Shown here: piece after piece, positions 1 through 7,314 of the stretch | How the letters are laid out: each line of letters starts with the position of its first letter | Numbering within the stretch: position 1 is the first letter of the stretch | DNA from: Cytophagales bacterium | GTDB taxonomy: Bacteria > Bacteroidota > Bacteroidia > Cytophagales > Cyclobacteriaceae | Direction: 5' to 3' | Length of the DNA: 7,669 nt | Assembly: GCA_020063545.1 (NCBI GenBank) | Contig: JAGUUF010000252.1 | Location: 1-7,669, forward strand | Made by a program: the position numbers and the translations under genes | The notes under the pieces: model-generated | Told to the model about the DNA's origin: nothing | What the model saw: only the letters and a program-made list of their open reading frames with translations | Databases searched by the model: none

Positions 1-1
1 C

Positions 2-1234
2 CAGGCCGTAAAAATCGGCAACAACACACCCCTGGCCATGTCCTTCTATCCGAAGGAAGGCAATCCCCTGTGGGAAAAAGAATCAACGCTTGCGGTGAAA
101 AATACCATTGAAGTGTATTCGCGCATGACCATTGACTACCCCTATCCCGTGGCTATTTCGGTGCATGCCGCCTCCATCGGTATGGAGTATCCCATGATCT
201 GCTTCAACTTCGGAAGACCAAAAAAAGATGGCACCTATTCGAATGCTGACCGGATGCGGATGATTGGAGTAATTGTGCATGAAGTGGGCCACAACTTTTT
301 CCCGATGATCATCAACAACGATGAGCGCCAGTGGACCTGGATGGACGAAGGCATTAACAGCTTTGTACAACTGCTTACCGAAATGGAGCGTTACCCGAAA
401 GATGACTGGAGCCGCGGCAAACCCGAAGCACTTGTTAATTACATGAAGGGAGACCGCAGCTACCAACGTCCGCTCATGACCAACTCTGAGCAGGTGCTGC
501 AGTTTGGTGCCGAGCAGTACCAGAAGGCCGCAACCGGCTTGTACATCCTGCGCGAAACCGTGATGGGAAAAGAATTGTTTGACAAAGCCTTTAAGGAATA
601 TTCGCAGCGCTGGGCATTTAAACATCCCATGCCGGCCGACTTCTTCCGCACCATGGAAGATGCTTCTGCCGTTGACCTGGACTGGTTCTGGCGCGGGTGG
701 TTTTATACCACCGATAATGTGGACCAGTCGGTGGACTATGTGAAATGGTATACACTCAAAACGGAGCAGGCCAATCCGGAGAAAAATGTTTCGGCCAAAA
801 AAAGCAGTGTCACCGGCTCTGCAGGCACTAAAACCTTTACTGACTTTTCAGGCGGGCCTGAACCGCTAACCGTATTGCCTACCGATGAGCGCTTTTATGG
901 GGAGTTCCGCAATCGGGTTGATGACAAAGCCATCATTGGCAAACTGCAGAATAAAAATATCTATGAAGTAAAGCTTTCAAACAAAGGCGGGCTGATGATG
1001 CCGGTAATCATTGAGTGGACCTACAAAGACGGCAGCAAGGAAATTGAACGCATACCTGCAGAGATATGGCGAACCAATGAACAAACGGTTACGAAAGTGT
1101 TTGTGAAAGAAAAAGAGGTGGTTTCGGTGGTGCTCGATCCGTTTAAGGAAACAACCGATGTGAATGCCAGCGATAATGTGTTTCCCAAACGAAACGAACC
1201 ATCGAAATTTGATAGCTTTAAAAAAGGTAATTAA
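2..1234 (+). CDS. M1 family zinc metallopeptidase, C-terminal part (5' end outside window)
   Basis: Predicted secreted zinc peptidase of the M1 (aminopeptidase N-like) family. The reading frame is open to the left edge, and the 12 codons before the first ATG at 38 (starting QAVKIGNNTPLA) align with the downstream paralogue, so that ATG is internal and about 325 N-terminal residues are missing. Seen directly: the zinc motif HEVGH at 278-292, followed after 18 residues by the third zinc ligand Glu (347-349, in MDEG), giving HEXXH-X18-E; GMEYP (182-196) where classical M1 enzymes have GAMEN; and QYQKA, which holds the likely transition-state Tyr (Y383 of LTA4 hydrolase by family analogy). A conserved LDWFWRGWFYTTD segment and a C-terminal beta-rich tail ending SKFDSFKKGN follow. 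The next gene, 52 bases on, is a close paralogue and probably lies in the same transcript. Exact substrate is unknown; the family assignment is secure. Confidence 0.93.
   Translation, partial: QAVKIGNNTPLAMSFYPKEGNPLWEKESTLAVKNTIEVYSRMTIDYPYPVAISVHAASIGMEYPMICFNFGRPKKDGTYSNADRMRMIGVIVHEVGHNFFPMIINNDERQWTWMDEGINSFVQLLTEMERYPKDDWSRGKPEALVNYMKGDRSYQRPLMTNSEQVLQFGAEQYQKAATGLYILRETVMGKELFDKAFKEYSQRWAFKHPMPADFFRTMEDASAVDLDWFWRGWFYTTDNVDQSVDYVKWYTLKTEQANPEKNVSAKKSSVTGSAGTKTFTDFSGGPEPLTVLPTDERFYGEFRNRVDDKAIIGKLQNKNIYEVKLSNKGGLMMPVIIEWTYKDGSKEIERIPAEIWRTNEQTVTKVFVKEKEVVSVVLDPFKETTDVNASDNVFPKRNEPSKFDSFKKGN
604..714 (+). repeat. Near-identical patch shared with the downstream M1 paralogue, copy 1
   Basis: This 111-base stretch matches 2867-2977 without gaps and with 7 mismatches by hand count, including identical runs of 30 bases (631-660) and 35 bases (671-705). 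It encodes the segment from QRWAFKH to WFYTT. Elsewhere the two genes are clearly more diverged, including at third codon positions around the zinc motif. Confidence 0.7.
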
Positions 1235-1286
1235 AATGCTGCTTCCGCCATTCGCGTGAAGTTTGGTAGTCATGAATTAGCTGAAA

Positions 1287-3506
1287 ATGAAAAACGTTTT
1301 AGTTCTTATAAGTTTACTGGTTGGTACGGCCCACGCCCAGCAATGGAAAGGAAAGTTTGAGCAGCTTGATCAACTTCTGCCCACACCCAACAGCTACCGC
1401 ACTGCCTCCGGCTCGCCCGGCCCGGCCTACTGGCAGCAGCGTGCCGATTATATAATTGATGTGGAGATCAATGACGAAACCCAGGTACTGTCGGGCAGGG
1501 AAACGGTTACGTATTTCAACCATTCACCCGAAACACTCACGTACCTGTGGATGCAGCTTGACCAGAACATTAACGCACGCGAAAATTCATTGAGCAAAAC
1601 CCGCTCATCGGTCATCCGCGATTCCATAGCCACACGGTTTGTTGCCAATGCCCTTAACCTGCATGATTACACCGGGGGATATACCATTGGTAAGGTAGCC
1701 GATGCAACAGGCAAACCGCTGCCGTATGTAATCAACAACACCATGATGCGCATTGACCTGCCCCAGCCGCTGAAACCTGGCGAACAGGTGTCCTTTTCGG
1801 TGGAGTGGAAATACAACATCAACGACATGATGAAGGTGAGCGGCCGCAGCGGCATGGAGTACTTTCCGGATGACGGCAACTACATCTATTTCATTGCCCA
1901 GTGGTTTCCGCGCATGTGCGTGTTCGATGATTACGAAGGCTGGCAGAACAAGCAGTTTCTGGGCGCAGGCGAATTTGCGCTGGCATTCGGAAATTACAAG
2001 GTGCGCATCACCGTGCCGTCCGATCACATTGTAGGCGCAACAGGATGGCTGCAAAATCCCAAAGAGGTGCTCACAAAAGAGCAACTGGAACGGTTTGAAA
2101 GAGCCCGCAAAACATTTGATAAGCCGGTGTTTATTGTAACCGAAGAAGAAGCGCGGAAGAAGGAGAAAGAACGCTCGAAGAAAAAAGCAACCTGGGAATT
2201 TCATGCCGAAAATGTGCGCGACTTTGCCTTTGCCTCATCGCGTAAGTTCATCTGGGATGCCATGGCCGTTAAAAACGGCAACAACACCCCGCTGGCGCAA
2301 TCGCTGTACCCCAAAGAAGGCAACCCGCTGTGGGCACAGGAATCCACGTTGGCAATTAAGAATACATTGGATGTATATTCTGCCCGAACCATTGACTATC
2401 CCTACCCCACGGCCTATTCCGTTAACTGGGTAGGCGGTGGTATGGAGTACCCGATGGTGTCGTTCAATGGCGGCAGACCGGCAAAAGACGGCACGATATC
2501 CGAACGCACACGCGTGCGCATGGTGTACATTATTGTGCACGAGGTGGGGCATAATTATTTCCCGATGATCATCAACTCGGATGAACGGCAGAGCACCTGG
2601 ATGGACGAGGGGCTCAATTCTTTTCTTGAAAAAGAAACCATGCGCGAGCGTTACCCCCACCTTAACTACAATGAAAACACACCCAAGGCCATCGTCAATT
2701 TTATGAAGGGCGATAAGAGCGTAATGCGCCCGGTGATGGCTGCCTCCGATACACAGGGCGCCAGTTTTGGCAACAACGGCTACTCCAAACCGGCTGCTGC
2801 ACTAACGGTACTGCGCGAAACGGTTATGGGGCCTGAACTTTTCGATAAGGCGTTTAAAGAATATGCGCAGCGCTGGGCGTTCAAACATCCCAAGCCGGCC
2901 GACTTCTTCCGCACCATGGAAGACGCTTCGGGCGTTGACCTGGACTGGTTCTGGCGCGGGTGGTTTTACACCACCGACCATGTGGATGTGACACTGGATG
3001 AAGTGCGGTGGTTCCGGTTAAAAGCCGAAGCCACCGATCCGGAAAGGAAAACCAAAAAAGCACAGCAGGGTGAGCTTACCGCAGGAGGAAAGGGCACAAG
3101 CAAGCCAACCGACTTCAGCAACGGCCCCCAGGAATTAACTGTGCTGAATACCCCGGAAGACCTTTACCGGGAATTCCGCAACCGCATTGACGATACTGCC
3201 GTACGCCAAAAACTGGCGGGTAAAAACCTGTACGAACTGAAATTCAAAAACACCGGTGGCCTGGTCACTCCGCTGGTTATTGAATGGACCTATAAAGACG
3301 GCAGCAAAGAAATTGAACGCATACCGGCCGAAATCTGGCGCACCAACGAAAACGAAGTAACCAAAGTGTTCATCAAGGAAAGGGAAGTGACCAACATTGT
3401 GATTGACCCCAACCTGGAAACAGCCGATGTGAACACCACCGACAACGTATTTCCCAAACGCCAGTCCGAATCCAAATTCGACCAGTTTAAGAAGGGGGCG
3501 AATTAG
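1287..3506 (+). CDS. M1 family zinc metallopeptidase, secreted, complete paralogue
   Basis: Complete 739-residue M1 metallopeptidase. The start at 1287 is supported by an immediate signal peptide: MKN, a hydrophobic stretch to about residue 14, and a probable signal peptidase I site after AHA (residue 17), so the enzyme is expected in the periplasm or outside. Residues about 45-300 form the N-terminal beta domain, ending in a Lys/Glu-rich stretch (286-300). The catalytic domain follows: GGGMEYP (383-389) in place of GAMEN, HEVGH (418-422), third zinc ligand E441 (HEXXH-X18-E) and Y499 in GYSKP as the likely catalytic Tyr. LDWFWRGWFYTTD (552-564) and a beta-rich C-terminal region complete it. 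No Shine-Dalgarno is visible; the leader reads GCTGAAA. It is strongly similar along its shared length to the gene just upstream, so this is a tandem duplication. It probably cleaves peptides; whether from the N-terminus is uncertain because of the GMEYP motif. Confidence 0.95.
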   Translation: MKNVLVLISLLVGTAHAQQWKGKFEQLDQLLPTPNSYRTASGSPGPAYWQQRADYIIDVEINDETQVLSGRETVTYFNHSPETLTYLWMQLDQNINARENSLSKTRSSVIRDSIATRFVANALNLHDYTGGYTIGKVADATGKPLPYVINNTMMRIDLPQPLKPGEQVSFSVEWKYNINDMMKVSGRSGMEYFPDDGNYIYFIAQWFPRMCVFDDYEGWQNKQFLGAGEFALAFGNYKVRITVPSDHIVGATGWLQNPKEVLTKEQLERFERARKTFDKPVFIVTEEEARKKEKERSKKKATWEFHAENVRDFAFASSRKFIWDAMAVKNGNNTPLAQSLYPKEGNPLWAQESTLAIKNTLDVYSARTIDYPYPTAYSVNWVGGGMEYPMVSFNGGRPAKDGTISERTRVRMVYIIVHEVGHNYFPMIINSDERQSTWMDEGLNSFLEKETMRERYPHLNYNENTPKAIVNFMKGDKSVMRPVMAASDTQGASFGNNGYSKPAAALTVLRETVMGPELFDKAFKEYAQRWAFKHPKPADFFRTMEDASGVDLDWFWRGWFYTTDHVDVTLDEVRWFRLKAEATDPERKTKKAQQGELTAGGKGTSKPTDFSNGPQELTVLNTPEDLYREFRNRIDDTAVRQKLAGKNLYELKFKNTGGLVTPLVIEWTYKDGSKEIERIPAEIWRTNENEVTKVFIKEREVTNIVIDPNLETADVNTTDNVFPKRQSESKFDQFKKGAN
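2867..2977 (+). repeat. Near-identical patch shared with the upstream M1 paralogue, copy 2
   Basis: Counterpart of 604-714 at a constant offset of 2263 bases, with identical runs at 2894-2923 and 2934-2968. It lies within a dispersed tandem gene duplication and is not a mobile element; no terminal repeats or transposase are present. Confidence 0.7.
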
Positions 3507-3520
3507 ATGTATAACTTGAG

Positions 3521-4480
3521 TTACTGGTTTGGCTGTGTCATGAGTTTACACGCCCGTTCCAAATCAACATTTCCGCCCGAAAGAATAATGCCCACCTTTT
3601 TGCCGGCAAATTTTTCCTTTGCTTTTAACACAGCAGCGAAGGGCACCGCGCACGAGGGCTCAACAATAATTTTCATCCGCTCCCAGATCAGCCTCATGGC
3701 CGCAACAATTTCCGCATCGGTAACGGTAATGATTTCCTTTACGTGATCGCGGATAATTGGAAAGGTCTTGTCGCCAAGTGAGGTAAGCAGGCCGTCAGCG
3801 ATGGTATTTGACTGGGCCGTTTCAATTTTTCCGCTTTGCAGCGAACGCCAGGCATCGTCTGACCCGGCCGGCTCCCCGGCAATAACCGTTGTTTCAGGCG
3901 AAAAGTATTTTACGGCAAGCAAGGTGCCGCTCAGCAGGCCGCCACCGCCAACGGGTGCGAGAATGACATCCAGTTTCTCATTCATTTCCTCAATCAGTTC
4001 TTTTGCTGCGGTTGCCTGGCCGGCAATTACCGCATAGTTGTTAAACGGATGCACTTCAGCTGCCCCGGTTTTACGAATAACATCGGCCAGCATGCTTTCG
4101 CGCGATTCAACGGTTGGCTCGCATTCAAAAATCTGGCCCCCATAACCCCGCACACCACGCTTTTTTATTTCGGGTGCGGTTTTCGGCATTACAATGTAAG
4201 CCGGCACGCCAACAAGTTTTGCGGCACGGGCTACTGCCTGTGCATGGTTGCCTGAGGAGTGCGTGGCAATGCCCTTTGCCCGTTGGTCGGGGGTAAGGGA
4301 AAGCACGGCATTCATGGCACCGCGCGCTTTAAAGGCGCCAATCTTCTGAAAGTTTTCACACTTGAAGTACAGCAAGCAGCCGGCTGTTTCGTTTAGCCCG
4401 GCTGAGGTCATCACGGGGGTGCGGTGAATATAGGGTCTGATTCGTTCGTGGGCCTGTTCAATCGTTTCGCGGGTGATCAT
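3521..4480 (-). CDS. PLP-dependent serine/threonine dehydratase, serine-racemase-like
   Basis: Cytoplasmic fold-type II PLP enzyme of 319 residues. Seen: the Schiff-base lysine K51 in GAFKARG, the substrate loop HSSGNHAQ (74-81), the phosphate-binding PVGGGGL (176-182) and SGGNVDL near the C-terminus (301-307), whose Ser contacts the pyridine nitrogen in relatives. By alignment from memory it resembles eukaryotic serine racemase closely: S76 matches the reprotonating Ser84, and E203/S207/D209 match its divalent metal site. It lacks the C-terminal ACT-type regulatory domain of biosynthetic IlvA, so it is a short enzyme without isoleucine feedback. Plausible reactions are threonine to 2-oxobutanoate plus ammonia, serine to pyruvate plus ammonia, serine racemisation, or dehydration of 3-hydroxyaspartate; the sequence alone does not decide. 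It follows polA by 56 bases on the same strand and meets the M1 gene tail to tail with 14 bases between. No Shine-Dalgarno precedes the ATG. Confidence 0.93.
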   Translation of the reverse strand: MITRETIEQAHERIRPYIHRTPVMTSAGLNETAGCLLYFKCENFQKIGAFKARGAMNAVLSLTPDQRAKGIATHSSGNHAQAVARAAKLVGVPAYIVMPKTAPEIKKRGVRGYGGQIFECEPTVESRESMLADVIRKTGAAEVHPFNNYAVIAGQATAAKELIEEMNEKLDVILAPVGGGGLLSGTLLAVKYFSPETTVIAGEPAGSDDAWRSLQSGKIETAQSNTIADGLLTSLGDKTFPIIRDHVKEIITVTDAEIVAAMRLIWERMKIIVEPSCAVPFAAVLKAKEKFAGKKVGIILSGGNVDLERACKLMTQPNQ

Positions 4481-4485
4481 GTTTT

Positions 4486-4535
4486 CTGACTAACAGGTTT
4501 GTAAGTTACAGTATTGTAAGCTGAGTCAGCAAACC
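4486..4535 (-). promoter_or_regulatory. Cluster of inverted repeats between polA and the dehydratase start
   Basis: The 56-base gap holds several complementary pairs, given on the + strand: GGTTTG (4496-4501) with CAAACC (4530-4535); CTGACT (4486-4491) with AGTCAG (4524-4529); a small hairpin TTACA-GTAT-TGTAA (4506-4519); and the near-palindrome GCTGAGTCAGC (4520-4530). In the transcript, which runs on the minus strand, the two 6-base pairings cross, so they exclude each other or form a pseudoknot just before the dehydratase ATG. There is no U-tract, so a standard intrinsic terminator is unlikely. A role in dehydratase translation or as a protein-binding site is only a possibility; short pairings such as these can arise by chance. 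Confidence 0.3.
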
Positions 4536-4536
4536 A

Positions 4537-7257
4537 TTAGTGCGCCTCCAGCCAGTTTTTGCCGATGCCCACCTCAACTTCCATGGGCACTTCCAACTGC
4601 ACGGCTTGCTTCATTAACTGCACAACATTCTCTTTCACCACATCCACTTCATCCTTGTGCAGGTCAAACACCAGTTCATCGTGTACCTGCATAATCATTT
4701 TGGTTTTAAGTTTTTCTTTTTGCAGCCACCGGTGAATGTTCACCATAGCCACCTTAATGATGTCGGCCGCGCTGCCCTGGATGGGCGCGTTAATGGCGTT
4801 GCGTTCGGCAAAGCCGCGCGTGGCAATGTTGCGCGAGTTGATGTCGCGAAGGTAACGCCTTCGGCCCAGAATGGTTTCCACGTACTCCTGTTCGCGGGCT
4901 TTGAGTATGGCATTATCCATGTATTGCTTGATGGCCGGAAATTCCTGGAAGTACGACTGGATGATTTCGCTGGCTTCGGAGCGGGGTATGTTCAGGTTTT
5001 GCGATAGCCCGAAGGCCGTACTGCCGTACAGAATTCCGAAATTCACTTCCTTCGCTTTACGCCTCATATCCGGGGTAACGCTTTCGATCGGCACCTTAAA
5101 AACTTTGGCGGCCGTTGTAGTATGGATGTCGCGCTTGTTGCGGAAGGCGTCAATCATCGTCTGGTCTTTCGCAAACGAAGCAGCAATGCGCAATTCGATT
5201 TGTGAATAATCGGCTGACATGAACAGGTAATTCTTGTCGCGTGGAATGAACGCTTTGCGGATTTGCCTTCCTTTTTCGGTTCGGATGGGAATGTTCTGAA
5301 GATTGGGATTATTGGAACTAAGCCTGCCGGTGGCTGCTACGGCCTGCCGGTAATCGGTGTGCAGGCGGCCGTCACGCGGGCTGATGAGTTTCGGCAGGGC
5401 ATCCACATACGTTGAACGAAGTTTTTCGTATTCGCGGAAGTCCAGGATCATTTTTATGATATCGTGCTCACCGGCCAGTTTCAGCAACACATCTTCACCG
5501 GTGGCATACTGGCCGGTTTTGGTTTTTTTTGGTTTATCGCCAAGCCTCAGTTTTTCAAACAAAAGTTCGCCCAGTTGTTTGGGCGAGTTAATGTTGAACT
5601 CACCTCCCGCAAGCTTGTATATTTCGTGCTGCAGGGTTTCACTTGCCTTCCGAAGTTCCTCCGACATTACCGCAAGGGCATCCGTATCCAGGTTAACGCC
5701 TTCGTATTCCATGGAGGCAAGCACTTCGAGCAGCGGCATTTCAACCTCTTCCATTAGTTTGATGTGGCCGCGGGTTTTCAGGTCTGCCGCTAATTTGCTT
5801 TTAAGTTGCAGGGCGATATCCGCTTTTTCGGCAGCCAGTTGTTCTTCGGTTAGTTGCGCTTCGTTGTGCAATTGAGTGTTGAGGTAGAAGGCGGCAAGTG
5901 TGGGCAGGTCGTGTGCTGATTCCGGTTCAACCAGGTAGTGGGCAATCATGGTGTCGAAACAGGGCCCCGTAAGGTTTTCTCCGGCTGCTTTCAATGCCAG
6001 TATGGTGGCTTTAAGGTTATGCCCGCATTTAAACAAGGCTGTATCGGTAAGAACGGGCCGAAGGGCTTCGAGTGTTTTCTCAGAATCAACAGGTATTACA
6101 GCGGCTTTGCCGGGTTGCCATGAGAAAGCAAGGGCAGCCAGTTCGTTGTCGTTGATAATTGCCTCAACCGAAAATGCTTTTGCTTTTTTAATGACTTCAG
6201 CAACCGATTGAATGTTGATTGCTTTTTCGATGCGGGTATCGGCAACACTGTTTGTTTGGATTAAACCGGCAGGCTCATTCACCGTAGTATTTTTCTCAGG
6301 TGTGCTGGATTCACCTGATGATGCCTTTGCCCCGAACATGGAGAGCTGTGCGCCTACCGGTTTAACAGGTGTTGCCGTTGGCTCATTAAACACCCGTGCC
6401 ATAATGGTTTTAAACTCCAGTTCCTGGAAAAGCGGTTTAAGGATTTCCGGGTTGGGCCCGGTGTATTCCAATGCTTTCGGATTGAATTCAACGGGCACAT
6501 CGGTTATAATGGTTGCCAGTTTTTTTGAAAGCAGCGCCTGCTCGCCATAGGTTTCGAATAATTCCTTTTGCTTGCCTTTCAGTTCGGCAGTGTGTTTCAG
6601 AATGTTTTCAATGCTTCCGTATTGTTTAAGAAGCACCGATGCGGTCTTGGGCCCCACTCCCGGAATGCCCGGAATGTTATCCGAGCTGTCGCCCTGCAAA
6701 CCAAGCATGTCTATCACCTGGGATACATCGCTGATGTCCCATTTCTCGCAAACTTCTTTCGGCCCCAGCACATCCACCGCGTTGCCCATGTAGGCGGGCT
6801 TGTAAAGTTTTATGGTATCGGTAACCAGTTGCCCGAAATCCTTATCGGGTGTCATCATGTACACGTCAAACCCTTTATTTGCAGCTTGTTTTGCCAGCGT
6901 TCCGATAATGTCATCCGCTTCGTAGCCGTCCAGTTCAAGGATGGGAATGTTAAACCCTTTGATGATCTCCTTTACCTTAGGCAACCCGTACCGGATATCC
7001 TCGGGTGTTTCCTGGCGGGTAGCTTTGTAAGCTTCAAAAATTTTATCCCGAAAGGTTGGTGCAGCGGTATCGAACGCAACACCGATGTGCGTGGGTTTTT
7101 GCTTTTGTATTACCTCCAGCAGGGTGTTGGTAAACCCAAACGGAACGGAGGTGTTAATTCCCTTTGAGTTGATGCGCGGGGTTTTGGTAAAGGCGAAGTG
7201 CGCACGGTAAATAAGCGCATAGGCATCCAGCAGGAAAAGTTTTTTCGTCTCGGCCAT
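4537..7257 (-). CDS. polA: DNA polymerase I
   Basis: 906-residue family A polymerase that removes primers, fills gaps and serves repair. The 5' nuclease (about 1-290) keeps its metal-binding acids: D11, D63, E113/D115/D116 in GYEADD, D138/D140 in TPDKD, D190/D193, and the helix-hairpin-helix IPGIPGVGPKTA. A low-complexity linker (about 295-345) leads to a 3'-5' exonuclease-like domain (about 345-500) that appears dead: positions matching E. coli D355, E357, D424 and D501 are E365, I367, T418 and K478. The polymerase domain (about 500-906) is intact: R645 in ATGRLSS, motif A DYSQIELR (D683), motif B with R732, K736, F740 and Y744, and motif C QVHDEL (D860, E861). The Phe at 740 is the position that disfavours dideoxynucleotides in relatives. 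The start is supported by MAETKKLFLLDAYALIYRA, which matches the family N-terminus. It is divergent from the Uma2-type gene and upstream of the dehydratase. Identity is certain; loss of proofreading is inferred. Confidence 0.98.
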   Translation of the reverse strand: MAETKKLFLLDAYALIYRAHFAFTKTPRINSKGINTSVPFGFTNTLLEVIQKQKPTHIGVAFDTAAPTFRDKIFEAYKATRQETPEDIRYGLPKVKEIIKGFNIPILELDGYEADDIIGTLAKQAANKGFDVYMMTPDKDFGQLVTDTIKLYKPAYMGNAVDVLGPKEVCEKWDISDVSQVIDMLGLQGDSSDNIPGIPGVGPKTASVLLKQYGSIENILKHTAELKGKQKELFETYGEQALLSKKLATIITDVPVEFNPKALEYTGPNPEILKPLFQELEFKTIMARVFNEPTATPVKPVGAQLSMFGAKASSGESSTPEKNTTVNEPAGLIQTNSVADTRIEKAINIQSVAEVIKKAKAFSVEAIINDNELAALAFSWQPGKAAVIPVDSEKTLEALRPVLTDTALFKCGHNLKATILALKAAGENLTGPCFDTMIAHYLVEPESAHDLPTLAAFYLNTQLHNEAQLTEEQLAAEKADIALQLKSKLAADLKTRGHIKLMEEVEMPLLEVLASMEYEGVNLDTDALAVMSEELRKASETLQHEIYKLAGGEFNINSPKQLGELLFEKLRLGDKPKKTKTGQYATGEDVLLKLAGEHDIIKMILDFREYEKLRSTYVDALPKLISPRDGRLHTDYRQAVAATGRLSSNNPNLQNIPIRTEKGRQIRKAFIPRDKNYLFMSADYSQIELRIAASFAKDQTMIDAFRNKRDIHTTTAAKVFKVPIESVTPDMRRKAKEVNFGILYGSTAFGLSQNLNIPRSEASEIIQSYFQEFPAIKQYMDNAILKAREQEYVETILGRRRYLRDINSRNIATRGFAERNAINAPIQGSAADIIKVAMVNIHRWLQKEKLKTKMIMQVHDELVFDLHKDEVDVVKENVVQLMKQAVQLEVPMEVEVGIGKNWLEAH

Positions 7258-7294
7258 GAGGGCAACTTAGGAAACCCCGAAGAAAGTTTTAGTA

Positions 7295-7310
7295 TAAAAT
7301 TGTAATTTTA
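7295..7310. promoter_or_regulatory. AT-rich palindrome in the polA / Uma2 divergent intergenic region
   Basis: TAAAATT-GT-AATTTTA is a perfect inverted repeat with 7-base arms and a 2-base centre, ending 4 bases before the Uma2-family ATG. The whole 57-base gap (7258-7314) must hold start signals for both divergent genes. No clear Bacteroidota promoter of the TTG / TAnnTTTG type could be placed; TAAAATTG at 7295-7302 is a partial match. It could be an operator or simply AT-rich promoter DNA. Confidence 0.3.
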
Positions 7311-7314
7311 AATT

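Noticed and set aside
83..625. 180-codon open frame on the minus strand inside the first M1 gene, with a look-alike at 2235-2660 in the second
   Set aside because: Both lie antisense to the strongly conserved M1 catalytic region. Their mutual similarity is the mirror of the sense-strand homology, and neither shows a recognisable protein family.
38..1234. Treating the ATG at 38 as the true start of a short 398-residue peptidase
   Set aside because: The frame stays open to the window edge, and the 12 preceding codons align with the paralogue, so the gene begins upstream.
1235..1286. Possible promoter between the two M1 genes (GAAGTTTG near 1258-1265)
   Set aside because: It matches only part of the Bacteroidota -7 pattern TAnnTTTG, and no upstream TTG element at suitable spacing was found. 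Read-through from the first gene is simpler.
1605..2204. 199-codon open frame on the minus strand inside the second M1 gene
   Set aside because: It is antisense to a real coding region, has no credible start context and no recognisable domain.
5523..5530. Run of eight T (eight A on the coding strand) inside polA, a possible slippage or phase-variation site
   Set aside because: It encodes the conserved PKKTKTG segment, whose Lys codons naturally give A-runs. The frame is intact on both sides, and no out-of-frame product is evident.
6568..7167. 199-codon open frame on the plus strand opposite the PolA 5' nuclease
   Set aside because: The minus strand encodes a complete, motif-rich nuclease domain here. 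The antisense frame is Cys/Phe/His-rich without a family pattern and is explained by codon usage.
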